A DNA stretch of 64,000 bases from Dermanyssus gallinae (GCA_003439945.1 QVRM01004827.1:1-64000); one strand, 5' to 3'. Shown: positions 12,547-25,514, numbered from the stretch's first letter. A program made the numbers and translations. Notes: generated by a model not told the origin, from the letters alone.

Positions 12547-13459
12547 GACTGCGCCCGTGCGGCTCGTATACGGACGTTCTACGTACGACGCCACAGAGAG
12601 CTATGCACTCTTGTGAGGAATCACCCCGAAATGATTTGTAGTGGGTCGTCGGGACGGGTTGACGGGACCCGCGATACCTCTTATCGGAGGCTTCCAAGCC
12701 GAAGCTAACGTCGACGTTATCGTCTGAGTGTCACAGTTGGCGACAAATTACCACACGTTGTTTAGCGCATAGCGCGTCGCTTACACGTTAATGGGAGCGC
12801 GGGCGCCGACAAGCTGGCCTAATTATGAGCGCATTTGCTTTTATTGTCTTATTGTTTGTCCACTGTTGCTGCTGTTGACGCTGGGGTTGTCGGGTTGGCA
12901 CGCACTGCTATCGATCGGCACCTTCTCAAGTGGCTGCTGTTGCTGGTGTCGTTGGCTCGCTGTTGTTGTTGTTACTGTCATTGTTGCTGTTGTTACGTAG
13001 CCAGTGTTGTCTAACTGTAGTCCCACTATAAAGTAGGAGTCAGTGGCGCCTAAAACCAATCTAGGGTGGCGCGTCCAATTTTATACAGTGTTGTAGCACC
13101 TTATTTATAAGATTTTGGTCGGCTCCGCATTCGCTGCATGTTGACTATATACTTTCTATACACATAGGCAGTCATACCTCACATGAAATCTATCGGGGAC
13201 ATGGCAGATACACTATGGGTGATACACGGTGCTTATACACTGTTTTGCGCTGTAATTACGAATTTTGTCTTTGGTGTTGTCTCGCCGTGGACCGTGTTTG
13301 CCTGTGTTCTGTGTATGCAGACATCATTTACCGCGCGAAACGCACCTTACTGATGGTCTGATTCTAGGCTCACAGTGTAGCTACCAACTATGTGACAAAT
13401 GTGTACTGAGATTTTGAGGTGGCTTTTAGGCGCTATTTGAAAAGCTAGTAGATGGATAT

Positions 13460-13655
13460 CCTTTAAGACGTACGTATTCCATTTGTAGTAATTGTATAGG
13501 GGACAATATAACATTCATCCAAAGTTTTGTATCCGAATAGTTTCAGGTTTATTCACCATGAATTGGAATCCTTTAAGACATACGTATCCTATCTGTAGTG
13601 AGTGTATGGAAGGACAATATAACGACTAGTTTCAGGTTTATTCACCATGAGTTGG
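13460..13655. repeat. About 109-bp imperfect tandem duplication
   Basis: TCCTTTAAGACGTACGTATT near 13460 recurs near 13569. Both units continue with GACAATATAAC and GTTTCAGGTTTATTCACCAT. The second copy has lost about 20 bp in its middle. No coding content is apparent. Confidence 0.85.
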
Positions 13656-14221
13656 TTGTATAGTTACATATGTATATATAAATAGAGGTATGACGTTCTC
13701 TCATACATTATGTGCCAATTGTGATCTGCTGACCAAAACTCGCGCCGTTTAAATCGAGTAAGCTGAAGCCGATCACTAGGAGCTATGTGTACAGATTCAG
13801 ATGAACGACTATGTGCAATGTCACCACTGCATCAATTATTTTGGATGACTTTAATTTGTGGGCAAATTGCTCTTGTGACAAGCCAAGTCGTTTTATTGGC
13901 ATCTACGTTTTTTTCTATCACCTGCGCCCCTTCTATCTCTCTCTCTCGCTCGCTCGCTTCGTTGCCTATTTGTTTTTCTATATTTCATTATTAGTACGAC
14001 TATGACAGACATTCCAATGCGTTTGATTTGCGATTGGCAATGGATGGCTGGCTGAGACGTTGACTGACGTTGGTGAATGAGACGCTACTGCCGTTCATGC
14101 CTGTGAATCGCGTACGTGTAAGATGCGCTCGTTTGCGGTTGGTTCTGTTTCGGAGCGTTTCTGCGTGGTGGTGAGGTGAGAACGAACTTCTTGTTGTTGT
14201 TCTTCATCTTCATCATCATAG

Positions 14222-14393
14222 ATATCGCCGGTTCCGGCCTTCCGGACTTCGGGCGGACACAATGGCGCTCGCTCGGCGGGACCCTTTTGGACGAGCTTTC
14301 TCGCTCAGTTCCGGCTGTCTGCCCATTCAACTCGACTTCGAAGGGTGGAGCAGCAGCTGCCGGCTGCGTCAAACGTCGGCCTGTTAGGGTTGG
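14222..14393 (+). CDS. Candidate exon with strong acceptor, frame unresolved
   Basis: About 35 bases of almost pure pyrimidine/T-rich sequence precede CATCATAG at 14221, a good 3' splice site. The following 130-170 bases are GC-rich and open in all three + frames, each giving a plausible peptide, for example DPFGRAFSLSSGCLPIQLDF in one frame and HSTRLRRVEQQLPAASN in another. Possible donors are GG|GTGGAG near 14346 and AGG|GTTGGT near 14389, neither strong. No family is recognised. The minus strand is also open, so orientation rests on the acceptor. Confidence 0.3.
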
Positions 14394-16001
14394 TCGGTCG
14401 ATGAACATAGACGACGGTCATTGACGGTCGATCGCAGCTGGTGACCGTCAACTGATAGAGACCGATAAAAGATCACCTAACGGGCATACCGCGTTGGCAA
14501 GCGTAACGTCGCCAATATGTTGCACACAAACGGTGAAATTTACGATCGCAGGTCCGTTACCGTGTCGGCGGCACCCATAAGAAAACATTTGGGCGACAAC
14601 AAAAGTGTCAATTGCAAAACAATAGAGCTGACGACAATAAACGACGACGACGACATCCAAATCAGCAACAACAAAATCATAACAGCTGCAACAATAGCGA
14701 AAGCGAAGTGAAGGGCAACTATGATGTATGCTTGTGAATGGCAAATACTCCAGAGGCGACTCAAAGCCTGCAGCATGCCTTGTTGATTTTGTTTATGTTA
14801 AGGATGGAAACCACGCGCCAATTATGGAGGACCCTACTGCTACTCTGCTCTAGGTCAACGGGAACCTACTTGTCGCAGGGAACTCGCTTATTTTGGGACA
14901 GGATGTCTCTCTCTATTTCTTGCCATATCGTGGTCAGTCTTCAGTTTGACTCAATTACACGCTTATGGTTACGTGTATAATGTCTATAACTAAAGTATCC
15001 GTTTTCCTTTTCATATCCGGCCTAAACGTGGCTTTCTTTGTGTGTAGGGCATAAAGTCAGTTTCTTAGTCGCTTAGCTACGTTTATTATCACTGACTCAC
15101 GAGTCTTTCGTCGAATCTTCTTTCTTCTGCGTTTCACTTGTTACTTGATAAATTGAATTAAGTCAATGGCTTTGTTAGTAGTAGTGCCATTGTTAAACCC
15201 TGATTTTCTACATAAAGAAGCGCGTCGAATTACTGACGAGGAAGGAATCAAGTAGCATACATATAACAGATGCAAAGTTTGCGGGGAAGAATACGATGGA
15301 AGCGAGGTTGGCTACCTACTGATAATGTGTGATGTCAGACGTCGTATGTTGGGCGTGCCCTTATGGATAGTTTTGCTGTAACGACAACGTGGCAGCTGAA
15401 TATGCTTGCATCGGACCCACAAAATGCAGATGACAAATGGCGGGTCAAGTCAGAAGTGGGACGTACTGTACTGTTTAAGTGATCACCAATAGACACCACT
15501 CAAATAAGTGCACGTACAGTGTTAAGCTGTGCAAGTCTTGAACCTGCTCATCGTCCAGTAGGGTTGATCTTCCACGATGCTAAATTACCTACGTGTTAAA
15601 CGTATTCGCCTGTGACAGTGTTTGTATGAGAATATAGGGGGTCTACTCTACTCTATAGCTAGTCTGTATAGCCAGGTTGTGCATTGAGGGCGGTGTCTGC
15701 TTAAGCTAAAAAAAAAGTACAAGAAACATTTTCGATTGAAAGATATTTTTACTAAAGCTTGACCAAGATGTTTGCGTTGTTGTTCGGAATCCATCTTGCC
15801 GTCTACTTGTCTACGAATTTGAATGGCATTGATCTATCGAAAATGATTTTGTTGTATATTTATATATAGGCGGAAGCCATTTCCTGCTTCCGGAGATTTA
15901 AAACAAAGCAAACGTTTTATTGTATATACACATAGACACGTTGGCAATGAGAAAGGCGACATTCTTTAGTGAACTGAACAGAAGGGCAGTGTGGCAAAGT
16001 T

Positions 16002-16028
16002 TAACCGACTAGCGCCGATAGTCGGTTA
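16002..16028. repeat. Perfect 10-bp stem hairpin
   Basis: TAACCGACTA at 16002-16011 pairs with TAGTCGGTTA at 16019-16028 over a 7-base loop (GCGCCGA). The compact loop makes it a stable RNA or DNA hairpin. No neighbouring gene suggests a role. Confidence 0.75.
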
Positions 16029-16401
16029 GCTAAAATAGCGATTGACGCATTTTGCGTGGTAGCTCTTTTAATAGCTGTAGCAATCGCGGTAATAATTCCA
16101 GTGCTTACGCAGTATTTAATGACTAATAACGTAACCGTCCGTCTGCCTTGATGATCCTCTAGTGCGTGTGATTGCATAAAGATGAGAATAGGCCATGAAT
16201 GAGAAGGGTCGAGATAGGGCGATACATGCACGAAGTGCTGGGACCGTCAGCTAACCACCCACGCAGCGCGACAGAGGGCGGGTTAACAATTTGTGCATGC
16301 TGTCTGTATCTATTTATTTATCTATCTACAGTTACAGTTTATGCATGCACATTTCGCATAGTGCTTAGATCGCTGCACGTACGTGCCACTGCTGTGGTGC
16401 T

Positions 16402-16407
16402 ATATAT

Positions 16408-16461
<54 letters not shown>
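16402..16461. repeat. (TA)n microsatellite
   Basis: About 28 TA units, with short TACACA variants at the left edge. Confidence 0.93.
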
Positions 16462-16463
<2 letters not shown>

Positions 16464-16637
16464 AGACGCCACGAATTGTCTTGGTGGAATTTATGGGATT
16501 TTCGTGAGAGTCATCGGGCGGGAATACACCCGTTGGCGTACGCCCTAAACAGCATTGTTACGTGCTTGCGCGCGTTCGTACACAACGCATACACTATGCA
16601 AATTGAATTCGTTTATTGCGTCACTTATGTGTGCCGA

Positions 16638-16677
<40 letters not shown>

Positions 16678-17155
16678 GAGTATTGTTACAATTAGCCTTG
16701 AGCTGTTGTTGTCACCGAGCTAACGGGATTGTTGTTATCTAATATGAGTGCGTGAGATGACGACGGATGTGTGCAGCATGGTTCGTGTGTGGGCAGATAT
16801 GGCGGAGCCATGATTCGTACATCGGGGACGAATTCCTTCAGTCACGAGTGGTAAAACGAACGCATTTCGTTGGATGACACGTTGGATAGATGGCCGCCAC
16901 CGTCGGATACGCACCGGCCTCTACACCAAGTCAGAGGGAGGAAAACGAGGGAAGAACACGGGCGTCTGTGTCTGAGGATAGTGGTTACAGGGCAGGCCCC
17001 GAGTGACTTTTGTTGACACTTTCTCTATTCAAATAGGTTTGCTTGAAGGAAGGTTTGTGAACTGTTCTACTTGACGACATGTCTTGATGTCAGTCCTTTG
17101 ACGTTGCGAGTCTTCATTTCGTTGCGTTACCGACAAAACATGTATGTATTTAAGC

Positions 17156-17205
<50 letters not shown>

Positions 17206-17534
17206 CTATTTGCATTCCAACTCCACTGCCGCGTGGGTGGAGTAATACGACAGACATTTTTCTAGCGGAATTATTGTGGCGAATATAAAGAAAAAGCCAA
17301 GACCTTTGTTGCGGTACATACTTCCTGCAACAGCTTTTCCTTGACACACAGTGGGGAATGCCTTAGCTCTCCTGGCCTCTAGGAATGTTCTCTTCAGAAG
17401 GATTCAACTGGACGCGGAAAAGTGTTGATGGGCTTAACAAGCACTATCATTAAAAAGCAGAGCTGAAAGTGATGAGTATATCACCGTGATGTTTATTTAT
17501 GTAGGTGCATATAGGAGGTCCGAATGTGCATATA

Positions 17535-17536
<2 letters not shown>

Positions 17537-17583
<47 letters not shown>
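17537..17583. repeat. (TA)n microsatellite
   Basis: About 23 uninterrupted TA units. A similar array is at 17159-17199. Confidence 0.93.
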
Positions 17584-17587
<4 letters not shown>

Positions 17588-18479
17588 TCATGAATTATCG
17601 TTTTCTATTGTGTAACTAACCTTGCGAAATCTGCATTTAACGAAGCAACGAACAATTATGGTGTACGAACAATTGAGCGTCTTGTTACGACAAGCCGACG
17701 ATATACAAACGATCGAGTGGTTAAGAGTTCGCATCCTCTGTCGATTTTGTCGTTCCACTGCTGTATATCTCTTTTTGTGCTTTATTTACATAGCTAGTTT
17801 GGATTAGTTAATTAATACAATTCTCAAGACACATCTGGCAATAAGGTAATCCTGAAGAAACAGTAGTAGTCTAGTACCACATAGGTAAGGAAAAGTTATA
17901 GTTGCAATCCCTGCCGTATTGTACTGCAGTCAGAAGTTAACGAGCTCTCTGCAAAGTGGAGCCGTTAGTAGTTGTGGGACATCTGGATGTTGCACATACA
18001 GATGAACATCCACATACCTATGTCCCTATGACCTTCTAGTTCATTAAATAAATGCGTTTTATTGTTTTTAATATTTATGTGGGGTTCAAATCCAGCAGCG
18101 TTTAGATATCGACGGCAGCGACGAGAGATAGAGAGAACATTTTTAGATTGATTGCGTTTAACGATTCGATTTGAACGTCCACTTCAACGCAGTGGTCGCA
18201 GTGGACGTATGAGACACATACTCTACAACCAGCAAAACATTTTCGACAAAGTTACCCGCCTCTGTGGAAATCATTTGTATGTATGTGGCTGGAACCCTAA
18301 TAAAAAAACGAAGATAATAGGAAACTAAGAAAATATATTTAAAAACATTTTAAATAGAAAAACAAGGAAAAGAAAAGAAAAACAAGATGAAAGAGAAGGC
18401 AGAGAAAGAACAGCCACTAGCTGTTTGCTAGTGGTCTGTCAATCAATCGTTTAGTGAGGAGTAGTTTGAGGAGCCGGTG

Positions 18480-18540
18480 TTGCTGTTGTTGTTGTCGTTG
18501 TTGTTGTTTCTGTTGTTGTTATTGTTGTTGTCAATGATTC
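18480..18540 (+). repeat. (GTT)n block
   Basis: An interrupted GTT array. It is followed within 500 bp by CAA-type arrays at 19014-19090, which are complementary in type. Confidence 0.85.
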
Positions 18541-19013
18541 AGCCAAGCTACGTGATGTTGCTGCTGCTGCTGCGCATTGCGATGATGATGGTGGTGAGGA
18601 TGGTACGGTTGTTGTGGTGTTGGTTTTCGACGCGCTCGTTTCGGTACTTGTGGAGGTACTAGTGCCGATGGTGGTTTTGGTCGTAGTGGTATTATTATTG
18701 ATCGGTATTGATCATGCAAGTGAGCCGGCCAGTTGAGGGCCGAGCGCCATAACCACGAACCAGTAGCTTCTTCCTTGAAGTTGATTTGACTTTGACGTCG
18801 GTGTCGGTTAGCAGCCATGTCAGCAGCCATTTGTCTTCCTCTGTCCATCCGGCCGTCCGTCCGTCAGATTGTGAGTGATTCCTCGTTCGCCCCCGGTTGT
18901 TCCGTCATTGTGAGTTAAGCTGAAGGCATGCGAAAATACGTGTGTGTCGGCAAGACATATGCCGCTATTCACCAACCGAAGCAAAACTAACCACGTCAAT
19001 AGCAGCGTCATTA

Positions 19014-19380
19014 ACAACAACAACAACAATAGCAACAACAACGACAATGGCAACAACAACAACAATGGCAACAACAACAACAACATCATCATCATTAATA
19101 GCGCATTATTGGGATCGATGGTGATCACGACTCTGACCGACTTTCATCACAACAGCTGGGGCAACTTGCAAACAACAGACCCTCCAGCTCGTCAGAACAC
19201 CCACGTTGACAGACGTGTTCCGTTTGACATCTGGACGCCAAACAACAACAACACTAGAAACTACAATAACGAACCACGGTACATAATAACGGCAGACGAT
19301 TACGGAGACACAAGAACATAAAGATCGCGGCAGCAACAACAACAATAACAACAGCGGTTATTGTTGTTGTTGTTGCTGTG
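19014..19380 (+). repeat. CAA arrays followed by a GTT array
   Basis: AAC/CAA units at 19014-19090 and 19335-19355 are followed by GTT units at 19358-19377. The open frame of about 125 codons here (poly-N with NNARNYNNEPRYI-like spacers) is mostly repeat-derived. Confidence 0.8.
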
Positions 19381-19764
19381 GCGACGAACATACAGGTTAA
19401 CAACAGGAACAACAACCAAAATCACAGCACTGACGAACGAACCGAGATGAGGGAATGTCATCGAACAAAACAATGGCTGTTGTGATCCACTATTCTACTA
19501 AACGCACAGATTTAACGGCACTATGGGTGAGTGAGCGGTGACGGAGGTCGACAGCTTACACTATTATATATTATGTTTAAATAAAAACAAACGAATTTAA
19601 GATTTTATTTTTACTTGAATGCAAGTAAAATGTAATTTCTAACGAAATCAATATCGGTGAGCCTTTTGGTCTTACGAGGTGTATACGGGATACCCAACTA
19701 TTGAGCACTGTTCGCATAAATCAGGCTTAATGCATTAATTCAGCTCGCTTCAATTTGGTATTTA

Positions 19765-20215
19765 GTTCGCTGGTGGTCGTGGGAATATTAACGTAGATAT
19801 TACTCTGCAAAAAAACCGGAAAGAGCCTAACGGCGTTAAATCGCAAGATCTTGAAGGCCAGCGAATGTTCCCGTTACGCGAGATTACCCGTCTGGGACAC
19901 TTCATCCTCAAAAGCTCAATTGTCTCACCGGGCTGTGACATTATCTTGATGGGAACTTTTGAAAGATGCCAGCTCATTATTCGGATGCCAGCTGATATAT
20001 ATATATATATAGCGATTGCTTGGCATATCAGTGATTGCTGTTGGCGTCAAGTCAGCCCCTCGAAGTATATCATTGACAGCCAAAACAGACCTCCAACGCT
20101 GGGAACGATTGGCAAAAAGTCTTCCCGATTTGTCGACAAGATGGAATAAAAGCGACAACCGAATGCTTCCACGCAAGTAGTTCTGCGTTTGATACCAGCG
20201 CGACACATGCCGCAT
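19765..20215 (-). mobile_element. Decayed Tc1/mariner-superfamily transposase (DDE) fragment
   Basis: Read on the minus strand, a segment around HQDN is followed, after a frame change, by ETIELLRMK, RVISRNGNIRWPSRSCDLTP and then FRFF. This order (a QD box, a helix, then R-S-x-D-L-T-P-x-D-F-F near the third catalytic residue) is typical of IS630/Tc1/mariner-like transposases. The acidic residue expected after DLTPL is Gly here, and at least one frameshift and a small TA insertion (about 19997-20013) are present, so it is inactive. No terminal repeats were found. Confidence 0.65.
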
Positions 20216-20309
20216 TGTATAGCGAGCTTTTAAAATATTTGCAGATTTAGACTAATTATTCATATTTATTATTGCACTCTCAAGAAACAAAATTATACGT
20301 ATACCTTAA

Positions 20310-20443
20310 ACGTTTTCTTGCTTCGGAAGACGAACCTTCTAAATACAAATTTGCAACGGTGGGGATCGAACCCGTACACCTCTGTGTCTCCTCCGGCCGC
20401 GAGGCGCAAGCGAACGCACCCACCACGTCACCAGGCTGGATGT
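20310..20443 (-). mobile_element. SINE family A copy, truncated
   Basis: The minus strand shows GGTGACGTGGTGGGTGCG, then a B box GGGTTCGATCCC next to CACCGTTGCAAATTTGTATT, matching the family seen at 11.2 and 28.7 kb. It lacks most of the 3' tail. Confidence 0.7.
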
Positions 20444-20766
20444 AACCTCATACGTGCACCTGATCAGACGAAACATTCCGTGAAGCCAGTGACGTTAGCG
20501 ACTCACGTTGTACCAATGCTAGTGCTACCAATGGCATGGTATTTCTCGTACGCTGCCCTTCAATATCTGCAGAGGCACACGGTCGTCACGTCGTGTAAAG
20601 CCACTACTCTGTAGAGGTGGTGATGATAGCCATACATCATTTAGGCTAGTTATAATGGTGTTAATTTTTGTTTAGATGCTTGTTTGTGTCTCCGCATCAT
20701 TGTCATCATACAGCTTGCGGCATTATTACCGAACAAAAAGTTGCATATATGTATGTATGTATGTCT

Positions 20767-20802
<36 letters not shown>

Positions 20803-21059
20803 TTGATAATAGTAATCTTCAGCCAGCAATGCAAAAAACTGTTATGAGTTGATTTATCTTGTGCAGTTTTTTGTATTTTGATCTCTTTTTAGTCTTTTTA
20901 CGTTTTTTTTTTGCTATTTATTGTTGGTTTATGACAGCTCGGTTTGCTTCACCATACATACCAACAACCACCATGACTACTAAGTCGTCCACGACGACTC
21001 TAGCACAGGGCCGAATCGATGAGCTTTCTTTCTGAGATGAGCTAATGTAGTGATAGCGA

Positions 21060-21150
21060 CGACGACGACGACAAGAACAACAACAACAGCAACAACAACA
21101 GCAACAACAACAACAAAAGCAACAACAACAGCAACAACGACAAACGCCTG
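21060..21150 (+). repeat. (GAC)n/(CAA)n block
   Basis: Starts with GAC units and continues as AAC/CAA/GCA units. Confidence 0.88.
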
Positions 21151-21774
21151 CTCAACCGCCTTTGTCAGCTTGTCCTGTACTGGCATCGCGCGCTGAGAGG
21201 CGCGGCTGGCTTAAAGCTTCTAGCGCGTATCTAACGCATAGGCGTAGCTGCCGCATAAGTCAGCCAGCCAGCAACATTGCAGCATTGCGCAGCAGGCATC
21301 TCGCATTGCACTTGGAAGAATGGGGGGTTCATCCGTCCGTCCGTCCGAATACAGCGTCACCGACCACCGACAAACAAATGAACGGGAAGAACGCATGGAT
21401 AGTTGCGTAGACACTAGATAGATAGATAAATGCGGGAGGAGGGAGGCGGGAGATGAGCGAAGTGGCGGATTTGGCTTGCAAGCTTGGCGCTTGGCGTTCA
21501 CGATGCTTGATGCGACGACAAATCTCGCGAAGCAGACGTCGAAGACGAGGGATACGAATAAAGTCTCAGGCAAAATACAGGCAATGAACCAGACGGACAT
21601 CGACCAACCGATTGAAATGGTCGGCGATAACTCCCATACAACCCGAGTTGCGTTGGGTTGTCGCTGCAGTTGAGCAACTGTCGGGCTGTTACTTGTCTAG
21701 TTGGGTTGGACGGCGTATCGGTCTGCGACAATGGTACCGCATCGTCGTCGTCCTTCGTATCATGACCACAGTCA

Positions 21775-21870
21775 ATTGTTGTGCTGTTCATGTTGTTGTT
21801 GTTGTTGTTGTTATTGTTGTTGCTGGTTGTTGTTGTTTTTGTTGTTGTCGCCGTCGTATTGTTGTGATTG
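21775..21870 (+). repeat. (GTT)n block
   Basis: An interrupted GTT array, complementary in type to the CAA array 600 bp to its left. Confidence 0.88.
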
Positions 21871-22538
21871 TAGTCCGACAGCAGTGTGTGCTTCTCTGCC
21901 CGTATGACGATTATCATCAGTTTGACTGAACAAAGCAAATCATTTTTCAAAGTCTACATAAATTCTGCCACTGGTATCGTTACTCATATTATTCATACTG
22001 CTGTTTTTGTAGTGACTAGCTGGAACACATATATTCTCATGCGAAGTGAAATGACGTCATCACGTTTTTTTGCTTTTCTTTACATTTAGAAAGAAAATCT
22101 ATGCATTTAAATGTTGGTATTTGTAGGTATTTACCAAGTGTATATACACAGTTCAGGTCTAGAAAGTAACCACCGATTGAAACCTCCAGTTGCCACAGCA
22201 TTTCCGTGGTTTAAAGCTGGTGGTATAACCGCAATTCCATTCGCTCATGAGAGTTTGCCATGATTTATCTTATCAAGAGGTATATCAAGAGGTACATTTA
22301 CAAGCCATTTTAGTCAAACTAGTATTTTCAAGTGCCTCAATCTCATTTTCCAAGTACGGTCGTCAAATGGCGTTGCAATGCGTTAGGTTAGAAACTATTA
22401 GACTTATAAAAAGTAGTTGTATATATCTAGTCGGTTATGTATGAAGCACCAAAATATGCTGTTACAAATCTGCATGCAATGGCTCAGCAACATTTGCAAG
22501 GTGTTGACTAAAATACTAAATATTATTATTATTATTAC

Positions 22539-22740
22539 CGAGCGATGGTGGCTTAGTGGCAAAGCCTTTGCCTTGCATTCGGGAGGACTGGGTTCGAGAC
22601 CCAGACCGGCCACTCTTAAATTGGTTTGCATGGTTTCCAATTTAGACAAGGTGGAATAAACTTAGTCATGACATGAAAAATCCGTACACGGGCAATTGCC
22701 TTACGGGAAATAAAAAAATATATTATTATTATTATTATTC
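22539..22740 (+). mobile_element. SINE family B copy flanked by (ATT)n
   Basis: A tRNA-derived head has both RNA polymerase III promoter boxes intact: A box TGGCTTAGTGG and B box GTTCGAGACC, spaced as in a tRNA. The tail TTAAATTGGTTTGCATGG through GTACACGGGCAATTGCC ends in an (ATT)n run at 22723-22739. ATT units also precede the element at 22519-22536, so it either inserted into an ATT array or generated one. A second copy lies at 52.2 kb. Confidence 0.85.
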
Positions 22741-23630
22741 AAAAAGAGCTCTAAGTGATCAACAAGCATCTTCTCACATGTCAGACAGTCAGGCAGAAGT
22801 CCGGAGCGTTGCATGCAGAGATAAGCAGTTGTAGTGCGATTGAAGTTGCACAGGATGATAACCTCAGTCTGCTGCTGTTCTGTGGTAGTGAGAAGCCGCG
22901 AGTTGTACGGGCGGAAATATTTCTCTATGCTGATGCTCTTGCCTTTTATGGGACCAGCAGATTCCAAGCTCAACAGAGTTTGGCGCGATTGGAAATATTG
23001 GTGGGGGACGTTGGTTAGCTTGAAATTCACATCAATAAGACCAAAGCCATGAAGGATCGAAACGCGGGCCGGGTGATGGGTTTAAGTTGTACTCCACACC
23101 TCTAGAGTTCGTGAACAACTTTTTGCACGTCGGGCGCTTTCTGTCCTCGCCCGACCAATCATTTTCGGTTCACATTTTATTGAATGGATGCGTAAAGTTT
23201 TTGCAGTCAGCATCGAGATTGAGAAGCCTGCGCTTCTCTCCCTGCATAAAGTTATCCGTTTATTTGCATTGACTATTGTATCATTGCTTTCATATGGCGT
23301 GTAACTTGTCTGGCATGAGATTCGTGGAGTCCAATTGCAGAAGCTCGACAAGGTCAAACCGACATTACTGAAAAGAACCCTGAGCCCACACACGACCACC
23401 CAAAAGTGCTATTCGTGGATTACACCGCTTTCATTTGTAAAGTATAGAGAGAAGATGGTCGAGGTAGACTCCAATTTCTTCTTAACCAGGACCATGACAA
23501 ATGAGGCCTGGAAAAGTCTGAATCGCACGAACCGATACGCTGTAATTCTTTACGCGGTGCATAGTTTTTATCATGTAGTGTGCAGAAGAGTGAGTTTTTA
23601 TGACCCCATTAAACCATGTTATCATTAGCG
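22741..23630 (+). mobile_element. Degenerate non-LTR retrotransposon (reverse transcriptase region)
   Basis: Segments in changing frames follow LINE reverse-transcriptase order. LSLLLF comes first, then LYADALAFYG at about 22923-22952, where YADD is expected. Next come LARLEILVGDV, a premature stop, LEIHINKTKAMK, TPLEFVNNFLHVGRFLS, KLDKVKPTLLKRTL and finally DSNFFLTRTMTNEAWKSLNR with RYAVILYAVHSFYH. The YADA change hits a catalytic aspartate, and several stops and frameshifts are present, so it is dead. The thumb and C-terminal parts run to about 23630. No poly-A or ATT tail is obvious at the 3' end. It directly abuts the ATT tail of the SINE on its left. Confidence 0.75.
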
Positions 23631-24268
23631 GTTTAAAACTAACCACGTCTTCTATTATACCAGAATACTGGCTCCTGATAGCATGAACTTTCTGCAGCAG
23701 CTATATTGTACTGCCTTCGTGATAAGAATGTGCATTTTGGGCGCGTATGGGTATTAATGTTTTCAGCTCCACCGTCTAAAAAGAGCTTAAAAATCAATAT
23801 TCCTGTTTAGGTAATTCTAGCAAGAAGCAGGAGGAGTTTGCAACAAATACGTTCTAATATGAAAAAAATAAGAATGACGGTTTTTGAACGACTGATTGGA
23901 CGACTTTTTCGTCAACCTCGTCCTTCATGATGTATCCGTAAGCAGAGGTCCCGGTATCTGCGAGAATGATGCCCTTCATAGACTACATTTCAGTTGGCTC
24001 GAAATGAGACCTTAACCTGCTCGGGTTATAGTGATTGAGAAGAGGGTCGTCGTCATAAGGCTCTGTAAGCGACCTATTGAGGCTTTGCAATTAACATTGT
24101 GAGCCTGGAAGAGAGAGAGAGAGAGAGAGAGAAAGCGCGAGCGAACCATCGGACATACTTTGTTCCTAATTACATGTCTACGATGGGTGTGCGTGTGAAA
24201 TACACACGATCTTTGTTGCGTAGCAGCTAAAGAAACGCTAGTGAGACTAACGAAAAATAATTATCTTA

Positions 24269-24269
<1 letters not shown>

Positions 24270-24312
<43 letters not shown>
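24270..24312. repeat. (TA)n microsatellite
   Basis: About 21 TA units. Another array of about 19 units lies at 24510-24547. A (GA)n run is at 24112-24131, and an (ATT)n run is at 24871-24897. Confidence 0.93.
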
Positions 24313-24316
<4 letters not shown>

Positions 24317-24507
24317 GAATACAAGTAATTAGATACACCATAATCATAGTTATCAGCACGACGTCTTTATTACGTGAGGTCTTGTTTTGGCTCGCATTTC
24401 CTCGTTGTGACCTCAATAGTGACTTCCTGGGCGCTGTGCTTGATGAGGTGAACGTGCGGTGCTAGATTGGTACATGTTATTACCATCGAGTTGCGGATGG
24501 GTTCGCA

Positions 24508-24550
<43 letters not shown>

Positions 24551-25514
24551 CTTTCGGACATTTCCTTGTGATGCTCGTGGGAATTTAGTCATTAAGCTTA
24601 GACTATATGCAGAACCTGGCACATGTTCAAGCTCCTTTCAACTGTACAGTTCGCACACCATAATATGTGATCACATTAATAGTAATTGGTCGTAACAAGG
24701 ATGCTGTATTGTCAGTTATACTAGCTGTTTATTCGTACACTAAGATTAGAGGATAGAACTTCTGCGAAAGTGTAAAGTCAGCGAGATATACGAAAAATAA
24801 TTTCGACATTTTTCTCGTTATCTCATTCTTTCGGGGGAAACAAAAAATATATTACATATATTTTGGAAGATTATTATTATTATTATTATTATTATTTATG
24901 CAGCGCTGTGTCTATCCGCCGACGACCTCAAAATCTCTCGGCTCTTCTTACCGCCAATTTTCTTTACTTTCTAAACCACCTGTACTCGCATTATCTACAT
25001 ACGACGATTGACGACTCCACGTCTCTCCATGGTCCTCGCGCAGGCATATTGCGTAGCTTCTGGAATCGAAGTAGCGACGGGCTCTCCCTCTATGTCTCTC
25101 GAGGTTTCTGACGACTGATGACCAATCAGCTAGCTTACCCACTGACCAACAACAACAAAATGTATAATGGCCGCTGGTGTCATTGGGTGGAGTGGATTTT
25201 GTTCTCTTCGTCTCGTTTGCCGTTGTTCGGTTGTTCGTCAATACAAATATCTGCCAACAAAACGAAGATGCTGCCGTAACCGCCGCCCGCCGAAAACAAC
25301 AAAGCAACTGCGTACCGTTGCCGTGGGTAGTTGTGGTGGTGGTGGTGGTGGTGGTGGGGAATCAGTCAATGGATCATCGGATGTGGGATCTGTCGTTTGG
25401 TTGGCTGCTCCATTCGGGGTAGTGCATTGAAAATGCGAAGTTCCGCCAAATTGCCGGTTCGTTGGTTGACGGGTGCGGGGTCACGGCCGGCGGTGCCGAG
25501 AGTGCTGCTAGGAG

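Larger units (their letters stand above)
14430..18470. other. Non-coding stretch
   Basis: About 4 kb without any recognisable coding motif. It contains TA arrays near 16402-16461, 16644-16673, 17159-17199 and 17537-17583, a perfect hairpin at 16002-16028 and an A/G-rich patch near 18300-18410. Confidence 0.5.
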
